The notes beneath the pieces are model-generated. The model saw only the letters and a list, made by a program, of their open reading frames with translations, was not told the origin of the DNA and searched no databases. A DNA stretch of 64,000 nt from Sinotaia quadrata (lineage: Eukaryota > Mollusca > Gastropoda > Architaenioglossa > Viviparidae): contig CM054181.1 of NCBI GenBank assembly GCA_028829895.1, positions 110,012,860 through 110,076,859 of the forward strand, written 5' to 3'. Both the position numbers and the translations under genes were made by a program. Below, piece by piece: positions 13,501 through 50,800 of the stretch (its first letter is position 1; each line of letters opens with the position of its first letter).

Positions 13501-15109
13501 ATACGTTTGCTTAAATTTCCTTACCATATCCTATACAAAGCAGTCATTGACCGTCTGTCTGTCCCATAGAGACCATTATTATTTGTTTGTTTCTTGTTTG
13601 GATGCAGCCGTTGATCAAGCATGACGAACATAAGATACTTTACTAGCCCTAACACAATAATTATGTTTCAACACATGCTTTAAAGATTCACTACTGCCAA
13701 TTTACTCTTGTACATTTGGCTGATGTCTGCCGGATACAGTTGAATAGGAGATGGAATAACTGCATAGTAACTGCAGTCGTTCCATATATTGACTGTTTTC
13801 ACAACGCTTTTAGGGTGATCTAATCACCTTCCCCATTTTCATTCTTTTTTTCCTGTTGAAATAAAACGGATAGGAAAACATACATCAGCATTTGTGTGCT
13901 TTGTTTAGCATGATGCATGACTTATAAATTATATGTGCCCAACTTTTGCAACCATCTAGTCACTGATCGTGAACAGTTTTAGATTTTCCATTTAAATAAC
14001 AGCAGTACTATTAGTTCTTAAGGGAGTTACTTGGCCATACAAGAATGCTTGCTATTTTTAGCAATGTCACAGTAGTAATTAGCTCTTTTCTGACAACACA
14101 ATATAGTCTTTCATGCTTGCTTAGAGATTTGCAGAGATAAACAACGATTCGCTCAATGATTCTTTAGATTAGTGATTAAACCGCGCCTACAACATTATAA
14201 CTGGCATTTGTGGCAAGAATGAATGATAGATCTGGTAGTGGGAAATCAAAGAGTGGTGATCAATTCTGAAAATTATTTATGTTTTAAAGCAGCCAATTGA
14301 ACATTTTCCATATAAACTATACATCTTTTCCTTGGGGTTCATATAAACGCTTTGCAATTTATGAAACATATGTGACATAGCATCTAAGAACAAAGTCCAA
14401 GCAAATTAAGGATATTTTATACTATAGCAGCACTGCTATAAAAAATATGGATCAGTTTTAACGCCGCTATCTAAAACTATATGAGCGAAAAAATATTTCT
14501 TTCCTGAAACACACACATTACACTTGGAAGGTTTAAGTTTTGTATTGTCAAATTTATGCATGTCTTGTTCTAATGCTCTTGTCCTTCATAATCAGTTTTC
14601 CTAGGAACGGAAGTGTCACCCACAAAATGTAAACAGTCTTCCCAAACTGTAAGTCCATCAAAACAACCGGATCACCCTTAAGTCCAAAACAGGATAACAA
14701 AATTGTTGAAAGATGTATGCAGTATAAAAAACAGACTTCCTGCTTTTATCGGAAATACTAGTGTGTGCCCACATAAATGATTTGTGCAGGAAATGGTACA
14801 AGTTTCAGCAAGAAACATCCTGCAGTATATTCGTAATTAACTTCCAATCCACCATCGCCTTACTTGCATCATACATTTCAGAATCTTGAATCTTGCTAGT
14901 CGCCAATGTCTTCTACACTTTAGTTCAAACTCGGGGCTCCTATAAAACTGGTGAGTTTTGGGTTAAAACGATCACAATGCCTTATAGACCAGCCTTCTAT
15001 AAGAAAACTTAAATGCCAAACAAAACACATCGTGCGCTAGCATATCAGATGCGATGCACAAATGAGAAGCTGCTTAATTGGCTGATGACCTATGGCTACC
15101 AAAGAAAAG
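10527..15109. other. No gene seen
   Basis: Mixed AT-rich DNA with a C run (10549-10557) and a short TA repeat (12811-12829). No long frames or known motifs on either strand. Confidence 0.6.
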
Positions 15110-15698
15110 GATTTTCTTGCAATTACCAGCTCCTTCAAGCAGAATAACAATTACAGCAATTCTAGTACTTCCTTATAGAGAAATTGCTCATGTAGTCAGC
15201 ACATCTTGCCACCATACATCAATGTAGTGTAGTGTATTATCCACACTTAACACTGCTCCCCGCCTCTAACATGGTCAGTCGTAGCAGTTACAATTAATAA
15301 ACCAGGAGATTCAAATAACACGAAGAAGAGAAATGGAATGGCTGCTTGTCCCATTAAGCTAATGATCGCCTTTCAACTTTTTGCCAATTCAAATTCAATT
15401 GATCAATTGATCAGACAATAAAATTCTCTAAAGCTGGTAAACTTTTAATCTCAGCCCATTGGTTGAGATTAAATCATAAATGATGGATATTACAAACTAC
15501 TCACCCAGGTGGAATTAGTTGGCATTACATCAATGGTTTCTAGCATATCCTGAACCCAGGTTCTTTACTCCACCAAATCGAACACTTTCAAAAATACTGT
15601 CAAAAGAAGCACGCCCAAGGTCGGGTTACTCTGACAATCGAACAATGTATAAAGCAATTAAATATTAAAATAGGGATAGGCAAATTTACTCCGCCACA
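15110..15698 (-). repeat. LTR family A, partial, minus sense
   Basis: Shares blocks with the 43143-44711 copy from CAGCTCCTTCAAG to the end AAATTTACTCCGCCACA at 15698. It sits directly before exon 1 of the SAMHD1-like gene (286 bp), so it may overlap promoter sequence. Confidence 0.7.
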
Positions 15699-15983
15699 AT
15701 ATATATATCTGTCTGTCTAGCTATTTATTTTATCTATCTCTTTATCTATCTGCTACATGCAGGCAGGGATATTTTAATGCAACTGAATCAGCTCACCCAT
15801 ATGTCACTGTATTTGTCTTTTAGCTTGCCTGTCTATCTGTCGTATGCAAAATAGTACATTCACGTAAATATTATTACTTACTTTTATAGTTCATTGCAGG
15901 TTTACTTAATTTAATGAACATTGGAAAGTGTAAGCATGTTGAAAAGAATTCTGGCACAAGTACATTACATAGCATTTGCAGTC

Positions 15984-39767
<23,784 letters not shown>

Positions 39768-41364
39768 TCGGTAATGATACAGTTCAGCTGTTAAGGTGCA
39801 GAATAGTATGCAGGAAGTATCAGAAATGCATATGGTAAGTGTACTTATGCAAACTTGTCTATGTGCTGGATGTAATTATATAAAAAATATGTAAAACTGA
39901 CATGAATTGATATTAATTCTGCTCAAGCATAATTGTACTTAAATTACAGATTTAATGCTTCAATTTATTTTTTAAAATAGTACTAGTTATCGTCTATTAA
40001 TAGCATACATCATTTATCAATAATATATAATTTAGATACGCCAAGTGTATTTTAGATATTTTAGATTGTGAACAAAAGATAATATACGATCTGACAAAGA
40101 AATGTACAGGTTTACTGAGCATCAACCACATGCTACTCAGCAAATACGTTCTCAATTAACTAAGAATGTACAATTTTACAAATATATATATATTGGTCTT
40201 GTGTGTTTACAGACTCATCCTTGATACATCATGTCAAATAAAATGTTCAAACTGATTAATTATTAAATTAATCGCTATTTTGTTACATTTATTTTTATGT
40301 TGCTTCTGAAACGAGAGCCCATTTACAATATTTTTATATGTTTTTCTATATAGCATTTTGTCATTGTCTTTGTAGATGCAAATTTGATAAATGCATGCTA
40401 TCAAATAGCATGTATGCTACTTGTGAGTGAGGTAAGAAATATTTATAATATTATTAATATTGTTGGCCATTCCATCGTATGTTTCAATGCATGTCATTAC
40501 ATCGAAAAATAAGTATTGTGGATAGATTACAGACATACAGACAGAGAGAGGGGGGGGGGAATGCAACGATTGTGGAAGTTGTGAAGCAATCTGCATTTTT
40601 ATTGTGGATTATATAAACAAATATGTTCGTAAATGATTAATAAAATTATTTGTTACTCTTTAAATTTTGCTGTTTTACTGAGTGTTTGTCTTAGTGTTCT
40701 AGGCTGGATTATTATAAATGTTAGTCTAACAAGTCGAGAATGTAAAATTTCTATTTGTAATCTCCAAGGATATTACTGTTATAATTAATAATTGTAGTAT
40801 GTATTATATGCATATTTCTCCCTAGGCAAGATTGCTAGGGAGTTCACAAAGCGTAGGCGTCTGAATGGGAGTTACCCAGCTGAGTGGCTCATTACCTAGG
40901 TTTTAATTTTAAAATTATACTTTATGAGGGAAATCATATTTCTTCAAAATAAATCAATATAACCGAGAAAAGAAACAGCCTCAAATTGTTTTTAAAATAT
41001 ACACATATTATTAGTTTATTTTTAAAATAATTATCTGTCGTCACCTATTTATTTAATCTTGTCTCTTTAACAAAACTAATGTCTGCATGATTGTTAAGAT
41101 ATTAATTTTAATTGAATACTTTTAATTGAAAATGTGTTCGTGAAAATGACTTGGGACTGGTGTAAAAGCAATTTTTATTTCTGTTGCTATTTTGGGCGCA
41201 TGGAAGTATTTTTGTAAACTGCTGAAAATTCATATAGCTAGAGAGCGTTGTGGGTGTGGATAATAACGATATTGATAGACTAATGGATTTGATAGCTTAC
41301 CTTATGCACTGGACGTTAGAGGTGGATAAATAGCCAAGGTTATAAAGTAAGGCCAAATAAGGTT

Positions 41365-41840
41365 GATTATTCTGAATTTATTGCAGAAGACAAAAAGAAA
41401 GATACAAACATTTGTAACTGAGAGACGAGCATGAGAAAGACAGATCGACAAGAAAGATATGACGGAAAGACTTGAAGAAAAACGAAAGACATAAAAAATG
41501 ATAGATAAATTTGGAAGAAAACAAAGAAAGTGTTTGAAAGGAAGAATCTTGAAAACAAAATGCATACAATCTGCCTTTGAGAGTGAATCATGGAAAAGAT
41601 AGTTGAAAGGTTGGGAATTAAAATTACTGTAAATATCAATTTAAAGAGAAAATGTTGAGATTGGCAGAGTTCAAGAAAATAGAATCTGGGGCGGAACAAA
41701 AATTGGTTAAGGGGATTAGTGGGAATTTTATTTCCAGTAGTAAAAATGAACAAATGGAAGATTATAGAGTCGAGCTTGAAAAGATGGTAAGTATAATGGG
41801 GTTTCCAAATATCAGTGGTTGCTACAGCCGTCGTTAGTAG
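41365..41840 (+). other. Charged, K/E-rich coding-like stretch, unassigned
   Basis: Plus-strand frames read ERLEEKRKT, AEFKKIESGAEQKLVKGISG and ENQ-rich pieces interrupted by stops, as in decayed gag or coiled-coil sequence. A long antisense frame over 41367-41888 is rich in F, S and L and is the mirror of this purine-rich strand, not a likely gene. Confidence 0.3.
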
Positions 41841-42059
41841 TGAGACTTTAAAAGACCCAACTACCCATGGATGTGACATAGTAAACATATCGTATGAATT
41901 ACTAGCATATTTTCAATTGACTAATGGGGTATACACTTGTCACTTTGTAGTATGCTAACAGTTCAGCCATGTATGTATCATATATCGTAGCTTCCTCTAA
42001 GAGTCTATCAAAGTCCATACTATCCCGATCTTTCATACCTACCACAAACTAGCAGAGCC

Positions 42060-42554
42060 ATATACTTTCTTATGGCACACTGTTCAAAACTTAGCAAACA
42101 AATCCTCAATAATTTCCTCTTTTTTGTTAAAAGAATGGAAAGGAAAGTTCGTACTCGCTTCCTTCACCTTAAACTCATTCTCACTAATTTTAACTGGTTT
42201 AGATTAAGTTCTGTGTATCACATTTCTTTTGCATCTATCTTGGCAAATGCCACTTCTCCTTCAATCTTCAATCTGTTTTCTCTTTCATCTTTTTTTTATT
42301 TCTGGTTCTTCTCTTTCACGTTCCTTTTACATTTCTAGTTCTTTCTTTCTTATTTCTAGTTCTTCTCTTTCACCCTTGTCGGTTCTTTCTAGTTCTTCTC
42401 TTTCATGCTTGTCTTTCTTTTTTAATTTGACATAGTCTTTCAAATATTCTTTAGTTTCGTTTTCAGAGAGGCCCGTCCCTCCTGTTACCATCTTCCATTC
42501 TCTTATCCACCTCAGTGTTTCTTCTAGCGTAATTTCCATTTTGAAATCGCACAC
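42060..42554 (-). pseudogene. Gag-like fragment of a family A gypsy element
   Basis: The frame starts at ATG 42552-42554 and runs 75 codons, then continues in broken frames to about 42070. The product is a highly charged coiled region (KKKDKHEREELERTDKGERE, then EIRKKELEM), of the type seen at the N-terminus of Ty3/gypsy gag proteins in invertebrates. It sits about 590 bp inside the LTR at 43143-44711 in the same orientation. Assignment to gag rests on composition and position only. Confidence 0.45.
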
Positions 42555-43142
42555 TTATTATACCGCAGTCACGTGAAATCTAGCTGAATGTCGAGTTATC
42601 TGACTGATTTTACAAAAGTACCTCACACACACTCAAGTAACTGATAAAATATAAATCTAGTTCTTAAAGTATGCACAATCAATGTAACCAATAGTATCTC
42701 CAAACACTCACTCAAGCAACTAGTCAAATTTAAATCTAGTCACTTAAACCCCACAATCAATTTAAACAGTATAATCTCCACACTTCAATAATGGAAAATA
42801 TAGTAATACATGTATCAATAAAATATGCAATCAATAATTATAAATTAAAAGGTTAACCAATCGCCAACGACAAATTCAAAAGAGAAAAATGATTCACAAA
42901 GAAGGGTCTAGATAGTGTTATAAAAATAATGAGTTAGATAAGACTTCTTTCTAAGTGTCTATTCCACTAGTATAATGTATCTCTTACTAGCTCTGTTTTA
43001 GTCTAGGATTTCCCATTAAGTTCTACGCTCAACACATTTTTCAACAATTGTTTTCCACATTTACCAGTTTCAACACAATAACAAAATTTTAATAATTTTT
43101 AACAAATTTTAACTCATCACCGGACAGAGCCTACTCAATGTA

Positions 43143-44711
43143 TGTGACGCCGTCACCACTTAGTTAATGAATATGATTATTTTCAATTAATTAATTAATT
43201 TTAACTTATTACAAATGATGAGAGATTTTATTTATGTTATAAATTATTCTCCAGCAGACACCACTAATCTCCCTCACTTTGTGGATATACAGGTGCTGTA
43301 AACGTTTTATCTCTTCCACAATATTAAAGAAAAACATTTATTGTCACACAATATTCTGTAGGTAGAAAAGTTCTTACTAAAGAAGAAGACAAATCTGTTT
43401 TTAATTTATATTGAGCAAGCCCTCATCCACCTACTTTCTTCTCCAACATAAGTTATCAATATGTGTAAGAAGATCAATAAATTTATTTAATCAACAATCA
43501 AATATATATATGACAAATACAATGAAAAATATTACTTGACATCAATATGTCCATAAAACCATGTTCATATAGTTTCTGTATTTCAGTTTTATATCTTAAA
43601 ATACAATTCAACACTAATGTCAATACAAATCACAGGAAATGAGTTGTTAGATATAAGCAATAAGGCTTTTACATAACATATACAAAGCCACAATTGTCTT
43701 TTTCCGCACTTTTTATTGTATCAAAGCCACAAATTCATTGTCCACATCAATTTTTATGTCTCTCTCCACACAGGTTGAAACACTGGCATGCTGTTATTCT
43801 CTGGAAGCCAACTCTTTCACCATATCAGCTCCTTCAAGATGAACAACAATTGTAGCGATTTTTAATAACATCACTGTACCAGAAATTATCTGATGTAATC
43901 AGCATACTTTACCTTGATACATCAAAGGAGTGTAGTTTATTCCTTTACACTTACTTACACCTCTACCACAGTTGGTCATAGCAGTTTACAACCAGTGAAC
44001 CACGAGATTCAAATAACATGAGGAGAAAACTGAAAGGCTGCTTTACACTGAAAAATATAATCAGGGAGCAAACCTAAGTTTAGAGTTTATTGCTTTTTAA
44101 CTCCATTCTTTCTTACATTCTGGTCACAACTTACAATTTCCAGCAACATTATTTATTAGTCCGATACATGCAAACTAAAAAGCAAAATAAAAACAGTATT
44201 TCAAAGCGATGTCAAGTGTTTAGCATACTATATGAGCATTTTACCTCAAACATTTGTAAAAATAATAGACTACTCACATAATACATCTCTACATAAAACA
44301 CAAGTATAGTATAACACATCAATAGCAAAAAATGCACGAAATATTTCTAAGTCCATTCTCTCTCAACTAGTCAGTTAACTCACCACTAACTAATAGCCAC
44401 CTTTAGTGACCAGACTTCTTTTCACTCCAAATTCAAGTGATTTGACGATAAAAATTTTTACACCAAGCAAAATTTTGAATCTCAGCCTAATGACTGGCCT
44501 TGTTCTCATAAATCTTAACCATTGGATAATAAAACTACTCTCCCATTTTACCCAGTTTGCATTGCATCAGCAATATCTAGCATATTCTCAACTCGGGTTG
44601 TTTACTTCCAACTCTGACACCTACGAAATACCATCATAATGAGTGCACAAGGTCGGGTTACTTTAACAATTTATATAGCAATTAAGTTTTAAAATAGGGA
44701 TAAGCAAATTT
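43143..44711 (-). repeat. LTR family A, near full length, minus sense
   Basis: From TGTGACGCCGTCACC (43143) to ATTTATTCGTCA (44711), next to a short GATA run that has replaced the last bases. It is followed in its own orientation by a gag-like reading frame, which fits a 5' LTR. Confidence 0.75.
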
Positions 44712-45239
44712 ATTCGTCATAGATAGATAGATAGGAATTTAGTTACTTAGACAAATATATTGGTGTAATCAACTCTCTTTCTTCACTGTGCGTACGTTTT
44801 CGTCTTCAGCTTTGCTAAACGAGAAAAAATTATGCAGCGGTGTGTTCATGTCTGGTCAAAGAGCGAGTGTATGAACAAAAGAGAGTTGCATACTGTTTAG
44901 CAATACGGATTTCGAACATGGCAAATATAATTGTAAATGTGGCTTGCAAAAGACTGCCTTTATGATGCAGTTTTAGAACGTATATGCACATGATTAAAGT
45001 ACACAAAATTCACTCCAAACAGCACAACTTTCCTCCACATATTCACTCTCTCTCACCAACCAACCCACCCACATACACACACAGATAAGCGCATAGCAAA
45101 TCATTTATCCAGAGTATGAACGCTGCATGTAATGTAAGATCCCTTATGCGATACACTTCCTGTTTTGATCCAGTCACAAATCTTTCGCTTTGAAAGATTG
45201 AGGCCATGAAAGGACATGCTGTTTGAAGGGGTGACATGC

Positions 45240-45312
45240 AATAGCTCAGCGGGAGAGTTCTGGCGACAATATCGCGTCCTAGAAACCGTGGTAGAGTGTG
45301 TTAGACGGATAC
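45240..45312 (+). repeat. Possible tRNA-derived SINE relic (A box only)
   Basis: ATAGCTCAGCGGGAGAG fits a Pol III A box (TRGCNNAGYNGG). I see no B box GGTTCGANTCC at the expected distance, so this is not a working tRNA gene. Confidence 0.3.
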
Positions 45313-45502
45313 GGTGTACAGATAAAGGGGGTAAAATGATAATTTTAAAGTATCCTTGAACTAGGCTATAAAAATTATCGCAGGTAACATGTATTATAAA
45401 AGACAGTTGTAGTTGTTCATATGAATACAGTCACATTTTCTTAAATTCCCCCTCTTTTCGACTGAATTTAAAATAATGTTCATATTTTCCTCATTTCTTT
45501 TC

Positions 45503-45651
<149 letters not shown>

Positions 45652-46089
45652 TAGTGAAAGGATGAAAATCGAGGGACAAATGATCTTACATTTATGAACA
45701 TGAACATGATGGAAAGAGTGATGAAATGACTTTTAGGCTATCAGTGTATGGTTCTGTAAGTCTGATGTTGGATGGACATTAAATATGTGAGGCCGACAAA
45801 TAGAATTAATTTATCATTGCATTCCAGCAATATTATGTCATAATTAATTGCAAGAATAATGAGGATCAAACAATGTATAAAAATAAACACTGTTATTTTC
45901 ATAAGCGCTGTTGCTAAAACTCTTGTTGTAATGGGTTAAATAGTATGTGGTCATGTTTTAAAATATCTGTTTATCATATTAGTAGAGGTAGATTTTTAAT
46001 AGTAAATAACTTTGTTCATTTGTCATATTAACTTTGCAATAATATGAACAGCAGTATATCCTTTAAGGAGTTTACTTGCAGTAGAGAAT

Positions 46090-47524
46090 TTTGTCGTCTA
46101 TTCACTTTTGAATTTGAAGACAAAGAGAGAAGTCTGCCTCTGAAGCAATCGTTAGCTTGAGTCGTGAGTTTAAACTGATTGATTGAGAGAGAGTGGACTT
46201 GAAAACATTTCGTACATTTTTCTATTGATATATTATACTTGTGTTATGTAAAGATGTATTATATAAGTTGATTTATTTACTACAAATGTTTGAACTAAGC
46301 TGCGCCCAAGTGGTGTATTAATATGTGACATTGTTTGATACATTATATTTATTGTACCACATGTGCATGGGGATAATAACTACTATTGCATGAGATTGTA
46401 AGTTTTGAAAATAGATGTGAAATAGAATTGAGTTATATTGTGATGAATAAGAAACTTAGGCTTGCTCCTTGATTGTATTTTGCAGTCAGCAAGCAGCCTT
46501 CTCATTTCTTCTGATTTCTTCTTCTTTTGGTTGTGGTTGAGTCTCATTCTGAGTATGGGTCCGACCCTAAACTGTGAGTCTCAAGTGGAGCCTCAAGTTC
46601 AACTTTCAAGTTCCTAGCTACACTTTGTTTGTTCATTAATTATGACTTGAGTGACTGGGAAAGTGCAGGAAACTTGCAAAGTGTGTAAGCATAATGGAGT
46701 ATGCTACCACCTTACTTTTGATGTACCAAAACAAGGATGCTAAATACATCAGTCCAGTGAAGATAATACACTCATTGTGAATGTGGTTCTCAAGAAACTG
46801 ACGGCAAGAGAGTGCTCAGTTGAGTGCAATGACGCATCAGTATTTTGTTGTTCACGAATCGTCAGGAACACGTGCTGAGCTCGGACATTTTGACACTGTG
46901 ACATGATTGAAAAGGCCAGTGAAAAGTCTGTGGAAGCTGTACTTAATCCAGGTTATGTGAAGTTTATGATAACCTATTCTGATAACTCCATTTCTATTCT
47001 CTGATAGGACTAACTTGTGATTTGTATTGACTCTCTTGTTGAACTATAATTAGCTGTCATTTTATTATATATCTATATATAGAGAGACTGTAAACTATAA
47101 TTATCTGAACGTGTGTTCAAGGAATATTGATTCAAATTCTCTGTTTCATTGTAATTGTCATTTGCATCGTTGATTTTTCTTTTAATAAATCTATTGTTAA
47201 ATTTATTGACCTTCTTACGCATATTGATGTTGATATTCTGGAGAAGAAAATTGGTGGATGGGGGCTCACTAAATATAGATTAAAGTCGGATTTGTCTTCT
47301 CCTTTAGTAAGAAGTTTTCACCTGCAGAAACCTTATGTGACTGTAAATGTTGTTTTATGTTGTGGAATTGTGAAAACGTTTACAACGCCAAAATGAGAGA
47401 CGACTGGTATCTGTTGGATGATCATTAATAAAATAAAATGTATATTCTCATCACTTGAAATTGGTTATTAAAGATTAATTAAAAATAATAATTATCTCCA
47501 TTAACTAAGTGGCGCACATGTCAC
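46090..47524 (+). repeat. LTR family A, plus sense, with unrelated middle insert
   Basis: Shares TTAGCTTGAGTCGTGAG-to-GATTGATTGAGAGAGAG, GTAAGTTTTGAAAATAGATGTG, TGGTGGATGGGGGCTC and CATTAACTAAGTGGCGC with the other copies. The segment about 46500-46950 has no match in the shorter copies. Confidence 0.65.
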
Positions 47525-47869
47525 TTTAGCATTCATGTGTTTATCATTGGAAGTTGCACCACAAAATGGCTCCCAGATAATGCATAGAGATGATAGTAAA
47601 CAAAATGGAGATATATTTTTAATTAGATGCTGTGTAAAACTAATCGAAGTTAGTTTCAATGACAGAAGATTAGCATCGACGCATCTAATATTTGGTCTTA
47701 CTGGGCATTTCATTGTAATCGATACATGGCAAGAAAACGAATGTAACCCTATACATTTCAATTTAAAACTTAATGCTGGCTGATGAGTGATGGACGCGAG
47801 AAACATCAATCTCCATGATAATGTTGATTTGATAAGAGGAGAGATCTTGCTATGAAAAAGAATCATAAA

Positions 47870-50800
47870 ATTTTAAAGAAAAATTTAGTCAATGATCAGT
47901 TCCAAGACAAAATCACTGAAGAAACAAGTGCGATGAGAAAGATGTATTTATTACTCTTTTATTATACCGAGCTGCATAGTGTTGCCATTGTTTATAAAAT
48001 TAGCAGGACTGCCTCTGCAAACATATTCTAAGTTTTCTCTGTTGTTGTTTTTTTATTTGTTTTTTGTCTGAACTTCTTATTATCATTAAAGTTGTTCATC
48101 AGTTTAGAATACATGTACTTGAACTGTACTGCTGAGTTTGCTCTTCTAGAGAATAAAAATATTGTATAATTCAAATATATGAATGTTAGTATGTTGATGT
48201 ATGTATTAAATATAAATAATAAAAATACATTTTAATTTGGGCCATGGTTGTTCATGGCAATTGTCGCATTGATATGGGTGTCATTTAAACCCCATCAGTT
48301 GACAGATTTATTATAGCATAAAAAGTAGTCATGATATATTTAATGGGATTATTCGGTTTATGTTTTAATATAAATTAGTCCTGGATTAAATTTTATGTCT
48401 TGTTCAGTTACAATCGGGTTATAGCAGATATTAGCCATCATTCTTTAATTGAATTTCGTATAAATGATACTAAAGAATTCATGGATTAGGATGCTATGTG
48501 AAGAGCACAATATTTATTACAAGCAAATTAGCATAGCATTCGTATGATTCACAATTAATAACTACAATTTCCAAATTAAGAAAATAACCGACAGCTCTAA
48601 GACTATCTCTACTCGATGCAAGCTATAATCTCATAACATCTGACATCTGAGACTATCTGGATTCGCATAGTAACCATCAACTCGAAGATAATCTGTACTA
48701 AATGATATTTGCATTATTATTACAGTCGGCATCACAAACAGCATGTGTATTCTAATAGCAATAACACATCTAATAGTTTTACTTCGAAGATGTCTCATGG
48801 TTTCTGTTTTCTCCCTTACCTGTCAAAGAAATCTTTAATTGCTCTTAGGATTGTAATTAATTTAGCTTTTAGTGAAGATCCGAAAACTCCGTACCAGAAA
48901 TTGCTTTTGATGAACCAGATTTGATGCCAACAATGAACATAAAATAATAAATTGACACATGACAGTATGGAAATATTTAATAATGCGCATGCAGGTATAT
49001 GGATTGCCTATTACTTGGAAGTACAGATTTAGCTGTAACTTCAATTCTTCAAAGCACCTGAAAACCCGCCTTCAGTTTGATATATATTAATATATATATT
49101 ATATATTATATATATTACCATCAGACATAAGCGTAGCAAGTAGGCTTAAAGAGCAGCCTTATGCCGACCACAGCATTAGGCAGACCAAACTGTGGTCTGC
49201 TTAGTTTCGGATTAAAAAAAAAACAAAACGTCTCATTTGGGCATTTTTCTCTCATACTTTTATCTTTGTTGTTAATAACGTTGACATAAATCACGATATT
49301 TCATATTTTAATGAGTTTTCATCATCATTCGGATGTGGTTTTTGAAGGTTGTATACATCGGACATTGTTTAAATGCTTAAAATCCAGAGTTATGTATGCC
49401 GTTGAAAAAGTGTTTGCATGTATACAACATACTTCCTTTTAATGTTTGCATTTAGAAATGAATTTCATCACTTTCACTGACTAAATCTATTGAATTCAGT
49501 TTATTTCTGTATGTAATTAAGGGATACGCTAGAGTATCCTGTTGATACAGTTTATAGGCCACAACATGTATCTATTTCAAAAACAATATGGAAGTGAAAA
49601 TAATGAAAATAATGCTTCCAAAAGGAAAACTTGCATTCACTGATATAACGTGTGTATTGAAGTCATGATAATCAAATCAGAATCTCCATACACTTTAAAA
49701 TAATTTTAAAACATATTTTAAAACATTCAATCTGCACACGTTAAATTGGATTTCGTCCATTGTTGTATATCCGTGTTTATGAAGACAAAACATATATTTG
49801 TATTTTCTACAAACTGACTTAAAATAATGGTTTAGGTGGCTTCTCTCCAGGCTAAGAAATTAGTTTTACAGCTAATATAAGCAAGGAGAATGCCCTTTAT
49901 TTTGTATATAGATGAGAATATTACTTAAACTGTTCAGGGGAAATGGCGGCTTACGATTGCAATTACTCTTTAGATGTAGATCTACATTTGGTGGCACTCA
50001 AAGTATAAAGGTTTACTTCATGTAATATTAATCATCATTATAGCCTTCACCTGCACCAGACTCGCACGCTCGCTAGTAGCTACTTTCTATGCCGTGCGGT
50101 AACCCATTGCTAGAGGCGAGCCACGGGCGGGTGCGCACACCCAACAAAACAGGAATCAGCACACTACAGACGCGTCAGACGGTCTATCGATGGCGAAGAT
50201 AATAATTTTCTGCACGCTCGCAACCGAATGTGACACCACACCCGACGATATGGTCCACCAACAGTACAGGTTAGTCACAGAGGGTTATACAGACGACCAC
50301 ACTTTACAAAACAAACCGCACTTCGTGCACAAACACGTCGTAATGGCACATCGACTACAAACAAGCACGGCACACCCACGGGCCACCACTCTGGTTGATC
50401 TAAAACCCTCCTACCTCCTGCCTATGGCTTCACTAACGAATAAAACACGCAAGGGTGGCACTTAAACTAACCTGGATTTACTCATTACGAAATACAATTA
50501 ACAAAGACAACGAAAATACATTCAACGAAAGAAAACACAGACCACAACGCAATTTCATCAGACTCAACAAACAAAACACAAAAAAAGGGGGGGGGGAGGG
50601 GGGATTTCACCATTTAATTCAATTTTCAGTTACAATGAAAATTTATACAGAACACGGGAAACTTGTACTGCAAAATATCACCGCTTGACGGAAACAACCA
50701 AGTGCCATCAGTACATATGGACGGGTATTTTTTTTGTTTTTTAAAGGGAGAACGTCTGACATGAGTGAGTGGAGGCAAGCCCTGCCTGTGCAGGTGAGAA

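Noticed and set aside
41367..41888. Longest minus-strand frame in the window (173 codons)
   Set aside because: F/S/L-rich mirror of a purine-rich, gag-like plus strand; no splice context or known motif.
45240..45312. Functional tRNA gene
   Set aside because: A box present but no B box, no cloverleaf and no acceptor stem pairing.
47501..47866. Overlapping frames on both strands (121 and 82 codons)
   Set aside because: No recognisable motif and next to an LTR edge; not supported as a gene.
49160..49202. Hairpin GCAGACCA-loop-TGGTCTGC as a regulatory RNA
   Set aside because: An 8-bp stem is expected by chance in 64 kb and has no context.
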